Numbered from the stretch's first letter, positions 20,123 to 30,039 are shown. The stretch: DNA of 60,175 nucleotides from Oceaniferula marina (GCF_013391475.1 NZ_JACBAZ010000010.1:1-60175), one strand, 5' to 3'. A program made the numbers and translations. The notes: generated from the letters alone by a model not told the origin.

Positions 20123-20632
20123 CTACTCGTCCTCATACTCGGGCACCGGTGGGATCAAATCATCCCTGAGCAAGAGGCGCTCGACCGACAGATCATCGAG
20201 CAAATCTTCCGATGTCTGTTGGATCACGGCTGCGTAAGGTGTGATGCGGTCAACCTCGGCGATTGCCGCGTGCACCATCGATGAGATGATATCGGGGTCG
20301 AACTTGTCGCGCTCAAACAGATTGGTGATTCGAAACATCAATTGGCTCCGATCCAAGTCATACTCCAGACTCCCGAGGGTGATGCGTTTATTGGCTCGGG
20401 CGAGGAGCTCCAACACAACCGGCTCCTGTTCCACCTCGAGGTCCATCAGCGTTTCCCCGACCACGGACAAGGCATTGAGCTGGGGAAATGCCTGGGCATG
20501 GAGGTGAACCTGAGTGTGATAGGCTTCGAAAGCGGTCCGTATGACATCGCGGTCTTCGAGGTGCTCATACTGCCAACCTTGCTGGCCAAAGGCGTCCATC
20601 ACGGACTGGATTTGAATGGATACGGGGCGCAT
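20123..20632 (-). CDS. YbjN-domain protein
   Basis: A 169-residue protein resembling the YbjN/secretion-chaperone-like fold: an N-terminal alpha-beta unit (FGQQGWQYEHLEDRDVIRTA), beta strands around the VVGETLMDLEVEQEPVVLEL region, and a helix ending ITPYAAVIQQ. YbjN-type proteins are implicated in stress or regulation without a known reaction. It is transcribed towards the end of the TPR gene (convergent, 38 nt apart). The homology call comes from pattern recognition only. Confidence 0.55.
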   Translation of the reverse strand: MRPVSIQIQSVMDAFGQQGWQYEHLEDRDVIRTAFEAYHTQVHLHAQAFPQLNALSVVGETLMDLEVEQEPVVLELLARANKRITLGSLEYDLDRSQLMFRITNLFERDKFDPDIISSMVHAAIAEVDRITPYAAVIQQTSEDLLDDLSVERLLLRDDLIPPVPEYEDE

Positions 20633-20697
20633 AAGTAAAATCAGTGGGTTATGAGTGACAACAAAAGAAAAGGACTTCCGGGGAGAATACAGAGTGC

Positions 20698-21177
20698 TCA
20701 GTCCTCTGGATCCGGGTCTCCTCCGGGGTCGAGAACAAACTCCAAAATCAAGCTTTGCAGAGAGGCGTAAAACCGATCACGGAAATGGGCCTGCACGACT
20801 TCGTCAGGAGTGGATTCGAGCGTATCCAGCTTCTCCAAGCTGTCCAGCCTGTATCGTGACTGGAGTGCCAGGCGTGCTTGGTTCAATGCCCCATACCATG
20901 GATCCGCATGTCCGGGGCTAATCAGGACTTTCCCCTCATGCAACCTCCCCTGGTGGACGGCGGCGCTTACCAATGACATCTGGTCATCATAGCTCCTGAC
21001 TAATTCCGGAACCACCCATTCATCCCATTCGCTCTCGTCATCCATCAATGATGCCAGATGCTCAGCCAACTGCCCCGGCCGACCAATGTCCGAAGCAATC
21101 ATGCCGAGCACTTCCCAATCGATATCCGTTTCCGGTTCAATGGCCAAGCCTCCTTCCAATGTCGGTATGATCTTCAT
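20698..21177 (-). CDS. DUF2017-like protein next to clpS
   Basis: A 159-residue, strongly acidic, helical protein. Its start overlaps the clpS stop by 4 bp (ATGA), indicating translational coupling. In actinobacteria a DUF2017 protein of similar size follows clpS, and the sequence features (helical, DW..., C-terminal acidic tail) fit. The role is unknown; coupling suggests work with the Clp protease adaptor. The DUF assignment rests mainly on context and appearance. Confidence 0.6.
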   Translation of the reverse strand: MKIIPTLEGGLAIEPETDIDWEVLGMIASDIGRPGQLAEHLASLMDDESEWDEWVVPELVRSYDDQMSLVSAAVHQGRLHEGKVLISPGHADPWYGALNQARLALQSRYRLDSLEKLDTLESTPDEVVQAHFRDRFYASLQSLILEFVLDPGGDPDPED

Positions 21178-21455
21178 TCGGGTTTCTCCAGGGTTGCCTT
21201 CAACTGCCAGGAATGAAGCTGCTGGACGTAAAATTCAGCCTTCTCACGCTCACCCGACCACACAATCGAGCGACCTTCGCGGTGGACCTGCATCATCAAG
21301 GTTGTCGCCTTTTCCTGAGAATAGCCAAAAACCCGTTTGAACACCATCGTCACATAGCCCATCAGATTCACCGGATCATCAAGCACCACCACATTCCATG
21401 GCTGCGCTTTTTCCTGCTTGGCTTTAATCCGATCTTTGGTTGTGGGAGTGGGCAT
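21174..21455 (-). CDS. clpS: ATP-dependent Clp protease adaptor ClpS
   Basis: ClpS binds the ClpA/ClpC N-domain and delivers N-degron substrates. The core PWNVVVLDDPVNLMGYVTMV (Asp-Asp and the hydrophobic pocket), then FGYSQEKATTLMMQVHREG with the conserved His, are present; 93 residues from the ATG at 21455. An upstream TTG would add nine residues without support. The first gene of a two-gene unit with the DUF2017-like protein. ClpA/ClpC is not in the window. Confidence 0.93.
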   Translation of the reverse strand: MPTPTTKDRIKAKQEKAQPWNVVVLDDPVNLMGYVTMVFKRVFGYSQEKATTLMMQVHREGRSIVWSGEREKAEFYVQQLHSWQLKATLEKPE

Positions 21456-21567
21456 GGAAAACAATCTGCGGAGGTGAATCAATCAACTCCGCTGCTATAC
21501 CACCGGACCGGAACTCTGAAAAGCATGATCCGAAAAAACAAGCGACTCCGTTTTTTCGGTCATCGGT

Positions 21568-22545
21568 TCATTGATTCTTTTGAGGTGGTTTGGCCTGCCG
21601 CCGCGCCTTCTGCTCGGCTTCGATGTTTTTAATCGCCTCACCTGTCCATTCAGCCACCTTGTTCTCCCCAGATAAGCAGCCTTGTTGAACCAAAAACAGA
21701 TCCGTTTTGACCAGCACCGCTTCAAACATTCGCCTTCCCCCTTTGCTAATGTGGAAAAAACCATGGGTCTGCCCATCGAACACATGTGTCTCACAGACGT
21801 TGCCGGCATCGACCATCCTCTTCTGAAACGCATCGATGGTAGGAACCGGGACATGCACATCTTTGGAACCAAAAAAGACAATCGTAGGAGGGAGCCCGTT
21901 GACAATGTTATGCAATGGCGAGATCTCCTTCCAATAGGCAGCCACACGTTCATGCCCGTAGCCCTCGGGGCCGTTGTCGTAGACCGGGTTAAACAAGACC
22001 AAGCCGTTGGGCTCGCAGGACACCTTCGACTCTGGAGCGCCATCGATTTTCGGGCACATCGCGCAGGCGGCGGCCACATGCCCACCGGCAGAGCCTCCGG
22101 CAGCGATGACTTTATCCGGAGAGATCCCGAATTCCTTGGCATGCTCGCGGACATAGCGAATTGCCTCTTTCCCATCTTCAACACATTGCCTGGGCGACGC
22201 ACGGTGGCTGCGACTGGTCCTATACTGCGCCGAAATCGCCACCATACCCCGCGATGCCAGATACTTACTGAAACCATAGAATTGCGAAGTGCCTCCTGAT
22301 TTCCATCCCCCACCAAAGAAAAAGATGATACAGGCTCGCTTGTCGGTCTTGCTGTGACCATCCGGTAAAAAGATGTCCAGCTTCAATGGTTTTCCCTGAT
22401 CCGGCTTGGAAAATACAATCGACTTATCCGGCTTATATCCCAGCGTCCAATTATACCGTTCCACCGCATGCAGAGGCATTGCGACCCAGCAGGCATAAAG
22501 GATGACGGCTAGCTTCAGATTGCAGAAGTCTCTTTTTTTCATCAT
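21568..22545 (-). CDS. Secreted alpha/beta-hydrolase, BD-FAE/esterase-lipase type
   Basis: A 325-residue exported esterase. Signal peptide MMKKRDFCNLKLAVILYACW...LHA, oxyanion-hole motif FFFGGGWKSG (HGGGW-like with Phe for His), nucleophile elbow GGSAGGHVAA (Ser about 170) and a C-terminal His in QTHGFFHIS. The family removes acetyl or feruloyl groups from polysaccharides. The frame stays open to 22581, but the signal peptide starts at 22545. It follows the sulfatase at 22585 by only a few tens of bases on the same strand, so it probably deacylates the same sulfated glycan. Confidence 0.85.
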   Translation of the reverse strand: MMKKRDFCNLKLAVILYACWVAMPLHAVERYNWTLGYKPDKSIVFSKPDQGKPLKLDIFLPDGHSKTDKRACIIFFFGGGWKSGGTSQFYGFSKYLASRGMVAISAQYRTSRSHRASPRQCVEDGKEAIRYVREHAKEFGISPDKVIAAGGSAGGHVAAACAMCPKIDGAPESKVSCEPNGLVLFNPVYDNGPEGYGHERVAAYWKEISPLHNIVNGLPPTIVFFGSKDVHVPVPTIDAFQKRMVDAGNVCETHVFDGQTHGFFHISKGGRRMFEAVLVKTDLFLVQQGCLSGENKVAEWTGEAIKNIEAEQKARRQAKPPQKNQ

Positions 22546-22584
22546 GGGTAATGCGATTCCTCTCAGCGACCGAGCCGTCATGTT

Positions 22585-24093
22585 CTACTTTTTCTTTTTG
22601 CGACTCGATAAGGGGCTCTGCCATTTCTGTTTCAGGCGATCGTAGGATTTCTTTCCGTATTCCTCACCTTCAAAACTTTGGCGAACGGACTCGTGCCATT
22701 GTTGAAGCACCCGCTTCATCGTCTCAATCCGCTCGGCACTCTGCTCCGCGAGATTGCTTTTCTCTTTCTGGTCGGTCTCGAGATTATACAGAGCATACGA
22801 CTTGCCTCCGTTCTGACTCAGCAGCTTAAACTTTCCATCGTGCATCGCCACGGACTTACCAATCATCAGGCTGATTGGTTTGTTCCTCGTTTCCTTCTTC
22901 CCTTGAATCATCGGAAGCAAACTCTCTCCGTCGAGGTCACGTTTGGGCTCAGGATAAGTAATCCCAGCTGCATCCAAGACCGTGGGTAGGTAATCACTGG
23001 TCACACAAGGCATGCTGGTAACACGCCCCTGCGGAATCGCCTTGGGCCAAACCAACAAGCCGGGCACTCGGACACCCCCTTCATGGAGGCTTCGCTTACG
23101 TCCGGTAAAGTCTGCGGCTGATCCATTCTTTCCGTTCGCCTTTCCTTCAGGGCCGTTATCGCTGCAAAACCAAATCATTGTGTTGTCTGCGACCCCTCTC
23201 TCCGCGAGATGGGCTCGAAGTCGGCCAATTTGTTCATCCATCGCCGTCACACAGCCGGCGTAATTCCTCTGTTCCAAGGGGTAATCCTTATACATCTCCT
23301 GATGCCGGGGCCCCGCTACACAAGGGAGATGCGGAGTGTGGAACCAAACAACCGCGATAAACGGCTTCTTCGACTCCACCGATTGATCGATGAAGGGTAG
23401 GACCCGATCCATGATCACACGACTGTCATCTCCATCCAGGTTGTCATTCACTTTTTTCCCTTCGATATCCCAGTAGTGGGTTCCGTAGTGAGTAAATGGC
23501 TGTCCCTCACTCAAAGGAGCCCAGCCTAACCTCAAATTCCCTTGCCCAAAATCCTTCGGCTTTTTCATCGGGTCATAGGTGGGAACCTTCGATTCGGTAA
23601 CAAAACACATTCCGTAGCCATGTTCGCTTGGCGGATTGAAGAGCTTGGTTTCGCCGGGCTTGCCGCGGTTCGCATCTTTCTCCTTGGTCGTCAGCGTCCC
23701 TAGATGCCATTTGCCAAAATGCCCGGTCGCATAGCCATACTCCTGAAGGATCTCCGGAAGCGTAATTTCCTCAGGCCTCAGAATCCCGGTATTGGCATAA
23801 AAAACACCCGTCCGGTAAGGGTTCCGCCCAGTCAAACAACTTGCCCGAGTCGGAGAACAAACCGCGGAGGCAGAATAAAAACGATCCATGCGCAGCCCTT
23901 CTGCCGCCATGCGGTCGAGGTGCGGGGTTTTGATCACTTTGTTTCCATTGTATCCCGTATCGCCCCAGCCAAGATCGTCGGCCATCATCAGGATAATGTT
24001 AGGTTTTTCTTGAGCCCAAACGGACAACGAGCCCAAAGCGACTACAGAAAGCCCGATCAATGTGTATTTTATCATATGAATGTATCTGTTCAC
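22585..24093 (-). CDS. Secreted S1-family sulfatase (1)
   Basis: A ~500-residue formylglycine sulfatase. Signal peptide (about 1-27, ending SVWAQ), metal-binding MMADDLGWGDTG, and the signature CSPTRASCLTGRNPYRTG, in which Cys is oxidised to formylglycine. Further active-site pieces are GKWHLG, HTPHLP and FCSDNGPEG with the Asp-Asn metal ligands. It cleaves sulfate esters in the periplasm or outside. The start is GTG at 24093 with GGGA before it; an ATG at 24075 is equally possible. The maturase is not in the window. The C-terminus ends in a lysine run. Confidence 0.93.
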   Translation of the reverse strand: MNRYIHMIKYTLIGLSVVALGSLSVWAQEKPNIILMMADDLGWGDTGYNGNKVIKTPHLDRMAAEGLRMDRFYSASAVCSPTRASCLTGRNPYRTGVFYANTGILRPEEITLPEILQEYGYATGHFGKWHLGTLTTKEKDANRGKPGETKLFNPPSEHGYGMCFVTESKVPTYDPMKKPKDFGQGNLRLGWAPLSEGQPFTHYGTHYWDIEGKKVNDNLDGDDSRVIMDRVLPFIDQSVESKKPFIAVVWFHTPHLPCVAGPRHQEMYKDYPLEQRNYAGCVTAMDEQIGRLRAHLAERGVADNTMIWFCSDNGPEGKANGKNGSAADFTGRKRSLHEGGVRVPGLLVWPKAIPQGRVTSMPCVTSDYLPTVLDAAGITYPEPKRDLDGESLLPMIQGKKETRNKPISLMIGKSVAMHDGKFKLLSQNGGKSYALYNLETDQKEKSNLAEQSAERIETMKRVLQQWHESVRQSFEGEEYGKKSYDRLKQKWQSPLSSRKKKK

Positions 24094-24455
24094 TGTATCC
24101 CGGTCACCCGGATCAGCTTTGTTTCTTGCTGTGCAGACTCAGCAAAAAAGGAAAACGATGATTTTACAATCTGCCATGATGGACTGCCATCGGATGTCTA
24201 AATAGATGACGATCTTTATCTCATCGTAGACTCTTCCATACGTATTCCGTCGAAGCCCTTTTGCAGTATTTCAGACATTTAAAAGTAGTTTCCTTATTCC
24301 GAGAGTTCCTTGTTGAGCGGCCCCCAGGGCTTAAAAATGAGATTGCCGAACGCTGGGATCATCATCCATCGCCTGGAGAATCATTCCCCATCACCTGTGT
24401 TCCATATCCTATGGGTATGCCCCTTGGCTGTCGACGATTGAACCTTTCAGTTCAT
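24094..24455. other. 362-nt gap without a recognised gene
   Basis: This separates the sulfatase at 22585 (which starts here) from the end of the esterase gene at 24456. It must hold the sulfatase promoter, if any, but I see no good boxes. An open frame on the plus strand passes through it and continues antisense into the esterase gene; its sequence matches nothing I know. Confidence 0.5.
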
Positions 24456-26015
24456 TTACTTTCTTCTCCATTTAACCCCGGGTTCCAAGGGGGTATCATG
24501 GTATCCTTTCGGTTCCATATCATCCGTCCGGAATGGCATGGCCGGCAATCCGGCCTCATTCACAAGATTAACATCAGGGAACCCTGCAAACGCATAGCGA
24601 ACATGTTCCGAGACAAAAGCCTCATCATCCCACGTGAGAACAACCGTCTCCCCATCGATCGAGGCTTTGGCTTCCACCCAATTCCCTTTGTTGTCTCCAA
24701 GCCAGAACCCTCTCGGGGCTTTGCCGTCCTTCGTCTTTAATCCTTCCGCATGGGTATAAGTCACAACCATGGTCTTCTTTCCAGTCTTCTTGCACTGTTT
24801 CAAGGTCGGCCCATCAGCTTGGACCAGTTTTCCCAAAGTGAGCTTTTGAGCGAACAAACTCAATCTTCTCCCAATCGGGCCCTTGTCTCTGGGATGAATA
24901 TTCTTTTCACTGCCAAGATCGATCGTGTTGGCGATGCCCGTATTCGGCAAGCTCAGCACCTTTTGTTGGGCTTCACGGAACCATGCCCATGAATACGCCT
25001 CGGGTGACCGGCTTGATTTGACCGGGCTCTCCTTCACCATTTTTCCATGACCGGGAAGCATGACGGCTAAAAAATAAAAATCATCCCGACCCCACTGCTG
25101 CCTCAGACACTGCACCCAGGCCGGCAGCGTCTCGCCATACTGGCGCATGCTTCCCAACGAGCTGGTATTGGCTTCACCCTGGTACCAGATCATCCCACGG
25201 CATGCGTAAGGGATCAGCGGCGCCATCATCGCATTGTAGAGAATATTCGGACGAGTTCTAAAAAAGATATCATCCAGTCGCACACGTTTCCCTCCATTTT
25301 TCTCCTTCTCTAGCAGCCTGTTCACTTCAGCCTGATCATACTGATGGTAATTCTCCATCATCTTCTTGAAGTGAGGGAATTCAGTTGTCATGGAAAGGGG
25401 CATCCAACCTTCCAATGAGGAACTTCCCCATGATGCCTCAATGATCCCGACAGGAACGCCCGAGGCTTTTTGCAAATCGAGCGCGAAGGTTAGCGCCACA
25501 GCACTCTGGCAAGGTTTCGTAGCCCACTTACCCTTCATGTTTTTCTGGGGAGCATCATGAACCGTCCGCGGAACGCTCAACGAGCGGATCGGCAAAGCTG
25601 AGGCCTCAGCATATCTCTTTTTGCCATCTTTGAGGCTTTGATAACCCATCTGCATGTTCGACTGACCGGAAGCAATCCAAACTTCGCCCACCAACACATC
25701 CTGAAGCTCAATGCGACTCCCCCCCGAACTCACCGCAAAAACATGCGGTCCACCTGCGGGAAGCTCCGGCAACTGAGCCTTCCAGTCACCGGAAGCATCA
25801 ACGACTGCCTTGGCGGACTTGCCCGCCACTGTGACGGAGACCGTAGAGCCTGCTTTTCCTTTTCCCCAAACAGGCACCGGCATCTGCCGCTGCAACACCA
25901 TGTGGTCGGAAAATACAGAAGTAATTGATAATGCCTCCTTGTCCTTTGTTTCCCCATACAAAGGAAGAAATAAAACAGACGACAGAATAATGGTTAGTAG
26001 TTTTGTTTTCATCAT
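24456..26015 (-). CDS. Sialate O-acetylesterase-like SGNH hydrolase
   Basis: A ~519-residue secreted protein with signal peptide MMKTKLLTIILSSVLFLPLYG. Family (SASA/DUF303) blocks are clear: GEVWIASGQSNMQMG with the nucleophile Ser (about 117), IEASWGSSSLEGW, and GMIWYQGEANTS. An N-terminal Ig-like region (about 30-105) precedes. Members remove O-acetyl groups from sialic acid or plant and algal glycans. A GTG at 26027 overlaps the stop of the upstream sulfatase (26024) by GTGA, so it may be the true, coupled start; the ATG at 26015 fits the signal peptide better. Confidence 0.9.
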   Translation of the reverse strand: MMKTKLLTIILSSVLFLPLYGETKDKEALSITSVFSDHMVLQRQMPVPVWGKGKAGSTVSVTVAGKSAKAVVDASGDWKAQLPELPAGGPHVFAVSSGGSRIELQDVLVGEVWIASGQSNMQMGYQSLKDGKKRYAEASALPIRSLSVPRTVHDAPQKNMKGKWATKPCQSAVALTFALDLQKASGVPVGIIEASWGSSSLEGWMPLSMTTEFPHFKKMMENYHQYDQAEVNRLLEKEKNGGKRVRLDDIFFRTRPNILYNAMMAPLIPYACRGMIWYQGEANTSSLGSMRQYGETLPAWVQCLRQQWGRDDFYFLAVMLPGHGKMVKESPVKSSRSPEAYSWAWFREAQQKVLSLPNTGIANTIDLGSEKNIHPRDKGPIGRRLSLFAQKLTLGKLVQADGPTLKQCKKTGKKTMVVTYTHAEGLKTKDGKAPRGFWLGDNKGNWVEAKASIDGETVVLTWDDEAFVSEHVRYAFAGFPDVNLVNEAGLPAMPFRTDDMEPKGYHDTPLEPGVKWRRK

Positions 26016-26023
26016 TGAGAGAA

Positions 26024-27448
26024 TCACTTTTTCTTGCGCTTTTTAGTGAACGGATACTCACCAGGCAAGAACAAGGGGTCACCAACCGCCTTCATCTTCG
26101 ATTCCATCTCCTTCGTCAAACGCTCACGCACCTGCTTGTATTCCGGGTTTTCATACAAGTTCTTCGTTTCTCCCGGATCTTTTTCCAGATCATAAAGAAA
26201 TCCGTAGTTGTGGCTATAGCTTGTGACGATCTTCCACTTTTTCGTCCGGTAACCTCGGAGCACATAAGTCAAATGCGTATCGTGCTGGATGAGCAATGGA
26301 TTATTCCACTCCTCGTCCCCCTGGGAACCATCCAGCAAAGGTAAAAACGACTTCCCTCGCACCACGGTACCTTGGGGGATTTGGGTTCCCGCCATTGCAC
26401 AAAGGGTCGGAAAAAAATCGATAAAGTTGATTTCCTGGCGAATGGTTGAGTTAGGCTTCACCGTTTCTGGCCAACGAATCAGATGCGGCGGACTCAAGGA
26501 AGTATCCCACATATTGGGCATCTTTTTGCCAGGAAGTTTATCTAGGTTTTTGTGGTGGTATGAACGCGGCAACTCCGACCCCCAATCACCATTCCCTTTG
26601 TGGGTAGCGCCATGATGACCGATGTTGTAACCGTGGTCCGAAGTGACAATCACTACCGTATTCTCACGAAGCCCGAGCTCATCCAGTTTTTTCATCAAAC
26701 GACCAAAATTCCAATCGTAGTGACTTACCGATGCCAAGTATCCCCGCATCATCTTTTCAAGGTTGGGTTTGAGTTTGGGAAAATCAGGCAGGGCATAGGC
26801 CTTGTCCTTCACCTTGTCCCAGATCTCATCGCGCACTGGGAGATAAGCCCCATGAGGGGCCCGGTAATGTAAACTCAACATGAAGGGCTTGTCCTTCGGT
26901 CGATTTTCAATGAACTTCATCGCATCCTCCGTGAGAATATCCAACATAAACCCTTTGACCTTTATCTTTTTACCATCCACTTCAAGTGGCGGGTTCACAG
27001 GTGAGCAACCACCACCTAACAAACCCATAAAGTAATCGTAACCTAGCTTTGTCGGGTGGCTCTCCCCGCCACCCAAATGCCATTTCCCGATCAAGCCGGT
27101 ATGGTAGCCATTTTTCTGGAGCAGTCGTGGCCAAGTCTCAAACTCCGGTGACAGTGGGTTATGGCTGTATTCCATAATCTTGACTTCGGACGGGTAACGA
27201 CTCGTCATCAAGGTCGCCCTGGACGGACTACACACCGGGGAGTTGACAAAAGTATTGGGTAGAGAAGCAGCTTCCTCACGAAAACTATCCAGCGCCGGCG
27301 TCATCGCCTGCTTATTCCCCGAGTAACCGGTTGTCCAGGCCGCCTGATCATCGGTCATGATGAACAGAATATTTGGGCGGTCCTGCTTGGCGCAAACCGC
27401 ACTCAAGGCCATCACCCCTGTCAACACGGAGTATGCAATCGTTTTCAT
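26024..27448 (-). CDS. Secreted S1-family sulfatase (2)
   Basis: A 474-residue formylglycine sulfatase with signal peptide MKTIAYSVLTGVMALSAVCA, metal-binding FIMTDDQAAWTTG, and CSPSRATLMTSRYPSE, in which Cys becomes formylglycine. GKWHLGGGESH, LHYRAPHGAYLP and VTSDHGYNIGHHG supply further ligands. It belongs to a different subgroup from the sulfatase at 22585, implying two distinct sulfate positions. It stands 21 nt below GH95 and overlaps the esterase at its stop, so the three form one transcription unit. Confidence 0.93.
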   Translation of the reverse strand: MKTIAYSVLTGVMALSAVCAKQDRPNILFIMTDDQAAWTTGYSGNKQAMTPALDSFREEAASLPNTFVNSPVCSPSRATLMTSRYPSEVKIMEYSHNPLSPEFETWPRLLQKNGYHTGLIGKWHLGGGESHPTKLGYDYFMGLLGGGCSPVNPPLEVDGKKIKVKGFMLDILTEDAMKFIENRPKDKPFMLSLHYRAPHGAYLPVRDEIWDKVKDKAYALPDFPKLKPNLEKMMRGYLASVSHYDWNFGRLMKKLDELGLRENTVVIVTSDHGYNIGHHGATHKGNGDWGSELPRSYHHKNLDKLPGKKMPNMWDTSLSPPHLIRWPETVKPNSTIRQEINFIDFFPTLCAMAGTQIPQGTVVRGKSFLPLLDGSQGDEEWNNPLLIQHDTHLTYVLRGYRTKKWKIVTSYSHNYGFLYDLEKDPGETKNLYENPEYKQVRERLTKEMESKMKAVGDPLFLPGEYPFTKKRKKK

Positions 27449-27469
27449 GATTTCTGTTCTATTGCTGAT

Positions 27470-29908
27470 TTACTTAAGCAGCGCAGACTCCCCTTTTTTC
27501 ATTTTTTTCGTCACGGACTTACCATTGTAGCGGACGGTCAATTGCGCATCTTGACTGGCGGTAACACGCGCCGCTTTAACCATACCGCCATCCCACTGCA
27601 CATCGACGGTAAAACCACCACGGGCACCGATCCCTTTCACCTCACCCTTTGGCCAGGCCTTGGGCAATGAGGGCAACAAATCAATTTCGCCTCCGTCTGC
27701 ACGATAGTGGCTCTGCACCAACATCTCGGCAATCCCGGCGCAACCGCCAAAGTTTCCGTCGATCTGGAACGGTGGGTGCACATCCAACAGGTTCGGGTTG
27801 GTTCCGTTCTTCAGCAGATTTCGCACCATGAGATAGGCGTGATCACCGTCGTGAATACGTGCCCAGAAGTTAATCTTCCAGCCCATCGACCATCCGGTGG
27901 CGCCGTCGCCACGCTGTGTCAGCGTTGTCATTGATGCTTTGGCCAGTTCGGGTGTATGCACCGGTGAAATCTGGCTCCCTGGGTAGAGTCCAAACAGATG
28001 GTTGATGTGGCGGTGTTTATCCTTCGGGTTATCGATATCCTCATACCATTCCTGCAGTTGGCCGTGCTGCCCGACTTTGTAGGGAACCAGCTTCTCCATG
28101 GCTTTTTTCCAGCTGGCGACACGTTCTCCCTTTTCCCCGAGCACCGCAGCAGCATCAATCGCATTTTTCAGGGCCTCGCGAGCCATCGCAATGTCAGCGG
28201 TCGCCCCCAGTGACATAGGGCCGTGTTCCGGTGACCAACTCGGCGTGCTGGACAGCTCCCCGTTTGGTAGTTCATAAAGGAAATCCACCAAGAAGTCGGC
28301 TGTGCCGGAAAGAATCGGCCAGCTGGTTTCACGCAAATACTTTTGGTCACCACCAAAGGCGAACTGTTCAAATGCGTGAGTCGTCAACCACGCACCGGAA
28401 AGGGGGAAATACGACCAATAGCGAGGGCGCTTCACCCCGGGCTGAGGCACCGTATACCCCCAGATATTCCCTGAGAGGTTTGCGGTCCAACCGCGGGCAT
28501 TGCTGTAGGCTTTAGCCGTCACAGCCCCCGGGCCACGCAGGGAATTGGTGTAATCGATCAATGGCTCCTGGCATTCCAGCAGGTTACACGGACCACTCGG
28601 CCAATAGTTCATCTGCAGGTTGATGTTCAGGTGGTAATCGCTGTTCCAAGCGGGAATGGTTTCGTTGCACCAAATCCCCTGCAAGTTTGCAGGCAGACCT
28701 CCTGGGCGCGAACTTCCGATCAAAAGGTAACGTCCAAATTGGAAATACAGCTCTTCGAGATCGTGGTCCGCTTGTTTTTTATTCAAGGCGACACGTTCAT
28801 CAAGCGGCAGCTTCAAAACATCAGCAGGCGTCTTACCTAGGTCGATCGACACCCGGCCATGAAGGCTTCGATGATCGGCAAGGTGGCGTTTGCGGAGCTG
28901 GTCCAATCCCAGCTTCTTCGCTGCGGCCAAGGTCGCCGCATTCTGTTTTGCAGGATGCTCACCACGGTATGCCGGAGGCTTGCATGCATAATCGGTTCCG
29001 GCAACCAAAACGAAGGTGACCTCATCGGCACCTTGCACCTCAATGCCGCCGGAGCTCACCACAACCTCCCCCCCCTGATGGAGCACACCGATTCGTGACT
29101 CAATCTGCAAGCCATTGTTTTCCAGCTTACCTCCAAACACCCAGACACCTTTCTCAACGTCCGGCTTCATCACATGAGGAGAAAAGCCTTTGAGGGTCAG
29201 GTTCTGGTTTGCTTTTTTATCAGCTGAAAAATGCAGCACCAGTGCACGGTCCGGATTCGAGCAAAAACTTTCGCGCGTGTAATTTACCCCCTTGTGCTTG
29301 TAACTTACCTTGTGTAACCCCGTGGAAAGATCCAACTCCCGCCGATAATACATTCCCTCAGCAAACTCCGGGTGACCCGTTTCGATGATCAATTCACCGA
29401 AGGTCTGGTAGCGACCAAAGGTTTCATCCGCCTTATCCCGGTCCTCGTGACCGAGACCCCGCAAGTGCTCATCACTCAGCGCTTGGGCTTTCTTTTTGCT
29501 CTCCTTATCCCCCTTGAGAAGCAATGCCCTGATTTCGGGCAACGCCTTGTGGGCATCGTGTTTGTTTTGATCCGGAATAAAGTCCGGCGAACCCGGACCA
29601 CCACTCCACACACTGTGCTCATTCAATTGCACCCGCTCATACGAAGTGCCTCCATAGATCATGGCCCCAATAAAACCGTTCCCTAACGGCAAAGCATACT
29701 TTTCCCACGCCTGATCCGGGTTCGGTTTGTGGGTTCGCTTCGGATTTTCGACCTTCCAACTTTGCAGCGGCGATTTCTTGCCATAGGCCTCGGCCGGCTT
29801 ATCGAACCACATGCTTAGTCCCTTCGATTCGGCGGCAACAGCCGATCCTGTAACAACAACGCATAACGCCGTCGTCCCCCATTGTTTGATGTGTGTGATG
29901 GTTCTCAT
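27470..29908 (-). CDS. GH95 family alpha-L-fucosidase/galactosidase
   Basis: An 812-residue secreted glycoside hydrolase of family GH95. Signal peptide MRTITHIKQWGTTALCVVVTG...AVAAE. An N-terminal beta-sandwich starts near PLGNGFIGAMIYGG and LNEHSVWSGGP. The (alpha/alpha)6 domain has NSDYHLNINLQMNYWPSG (the catalytic-base Asn-x-Asn pair), TPSWSPEHGP with the catalytic-acid Glu, and HPPFQIDGNFGG. GH95 releases alpha-1,2-L-fucose or L-galactose by inversion. The ATG at 29908 is chosen for the signal peptide, although the frame opens at 30016. A terminator separates it from the PEP-CTERM gene above. Confidence 0.95.
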   Translation of the reverse strand: MRTITHIKQWGTTALCVVVTGSAVAAESKGLSMWFDKPAEAYGKKSPLQSWKVENPKRTHKPNPDQAWEKYALPLGNGFIGAMIYGGTSYERVQLNEHSVWSGGPGSPDFIPDQNKHDAHKALPEIRALLLKGDKESKKKAQALSDEHLRGLGHEDRDKADETFGRYQTFGELIIETGHPEFAEGMYYRRELDLSTGLHKVSYKHKGVNYTRESFCSNPDRALVLHFSADKKANQNLTLKGFSPHVMKPDVEKGVWVFGGKLENNGLQIESRIGVLHQGGEVVVSSGGIEVQGADEVTFVLVAGTDYACKPPAYRGEHPAKQNAATLAAAKKLGLDQLRKRHLADHRSLHGRVSIDLGKTPADVLKLPLDERVALNKKQADHDLEELYFQFGRYLLIGSSRPGGLPANLQGIWCNETIPAWNSDYHLNINLQMNYWPSGPCNLLECQEPLIDYTNSLRGPGAVTAKAYSNARGWTANLSGNIWGYTVPQPGVKRPRYWSYFPLSGAWLTTHAFEQFAFGGDQKYLRETSWPILSGTADFLVDFLYELPNGELSSTPSWSPEHGPMSLGATADIAMAREALKNAIDAAAVLGEKGERVASWKKAMEKLVPYKVGQHGQLQEWYEDIDNPKDKHRHINHLFGLYPGSQISPVHTPELAKASMTTLTQRGDGATGWSMGWKINFWARIHDGDHAYLMVRNLLKNGTNPNLLDVHPPFQIDGNFGGCAGIAEMLVQSHYRADGGEIDLLPSLPKAWPKGEVKGIGARGGFTVDVQWDGGMVKAARVTASQDAQLTVRYNGKSVTKKMKKGESALLK

Positions 29909-29983
29909 GATTTTTGAATAATGTGCATACGCTGTAGAGCCGCCCTTTTTTCGGGACTGACATACAGCGGTAAAATAAACGAT

Positions 29984-30023
29984 AAAAAATGCCCGGCATG
30001 GACAAAGCGTCCACACCAGGCAT
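29984..30023 (-). terminator. Terminator between the PEP-CTERM gene and GH95
   Basis: ATGCCCGGCATGGAC (29989-30003) pairs with GTCCACACCAGGCAT (30009-30023) with a few wobbles, followed on the minus strand by TTTTTTATC. It sits 16 nt after the stop at 30040, so GH95 needs read-through or its own promoter. Confidence 0.85.
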
Positions 30024-30039
30024 GAGTGATAGAATTTAC

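Noticed and set aside
24261-24740. 159-residue plus-strand frame starting in the 362-nt gap
   Set aside because: Its second half is antisense to the acetylesterase and the first half matches nothing known, so it is not called.
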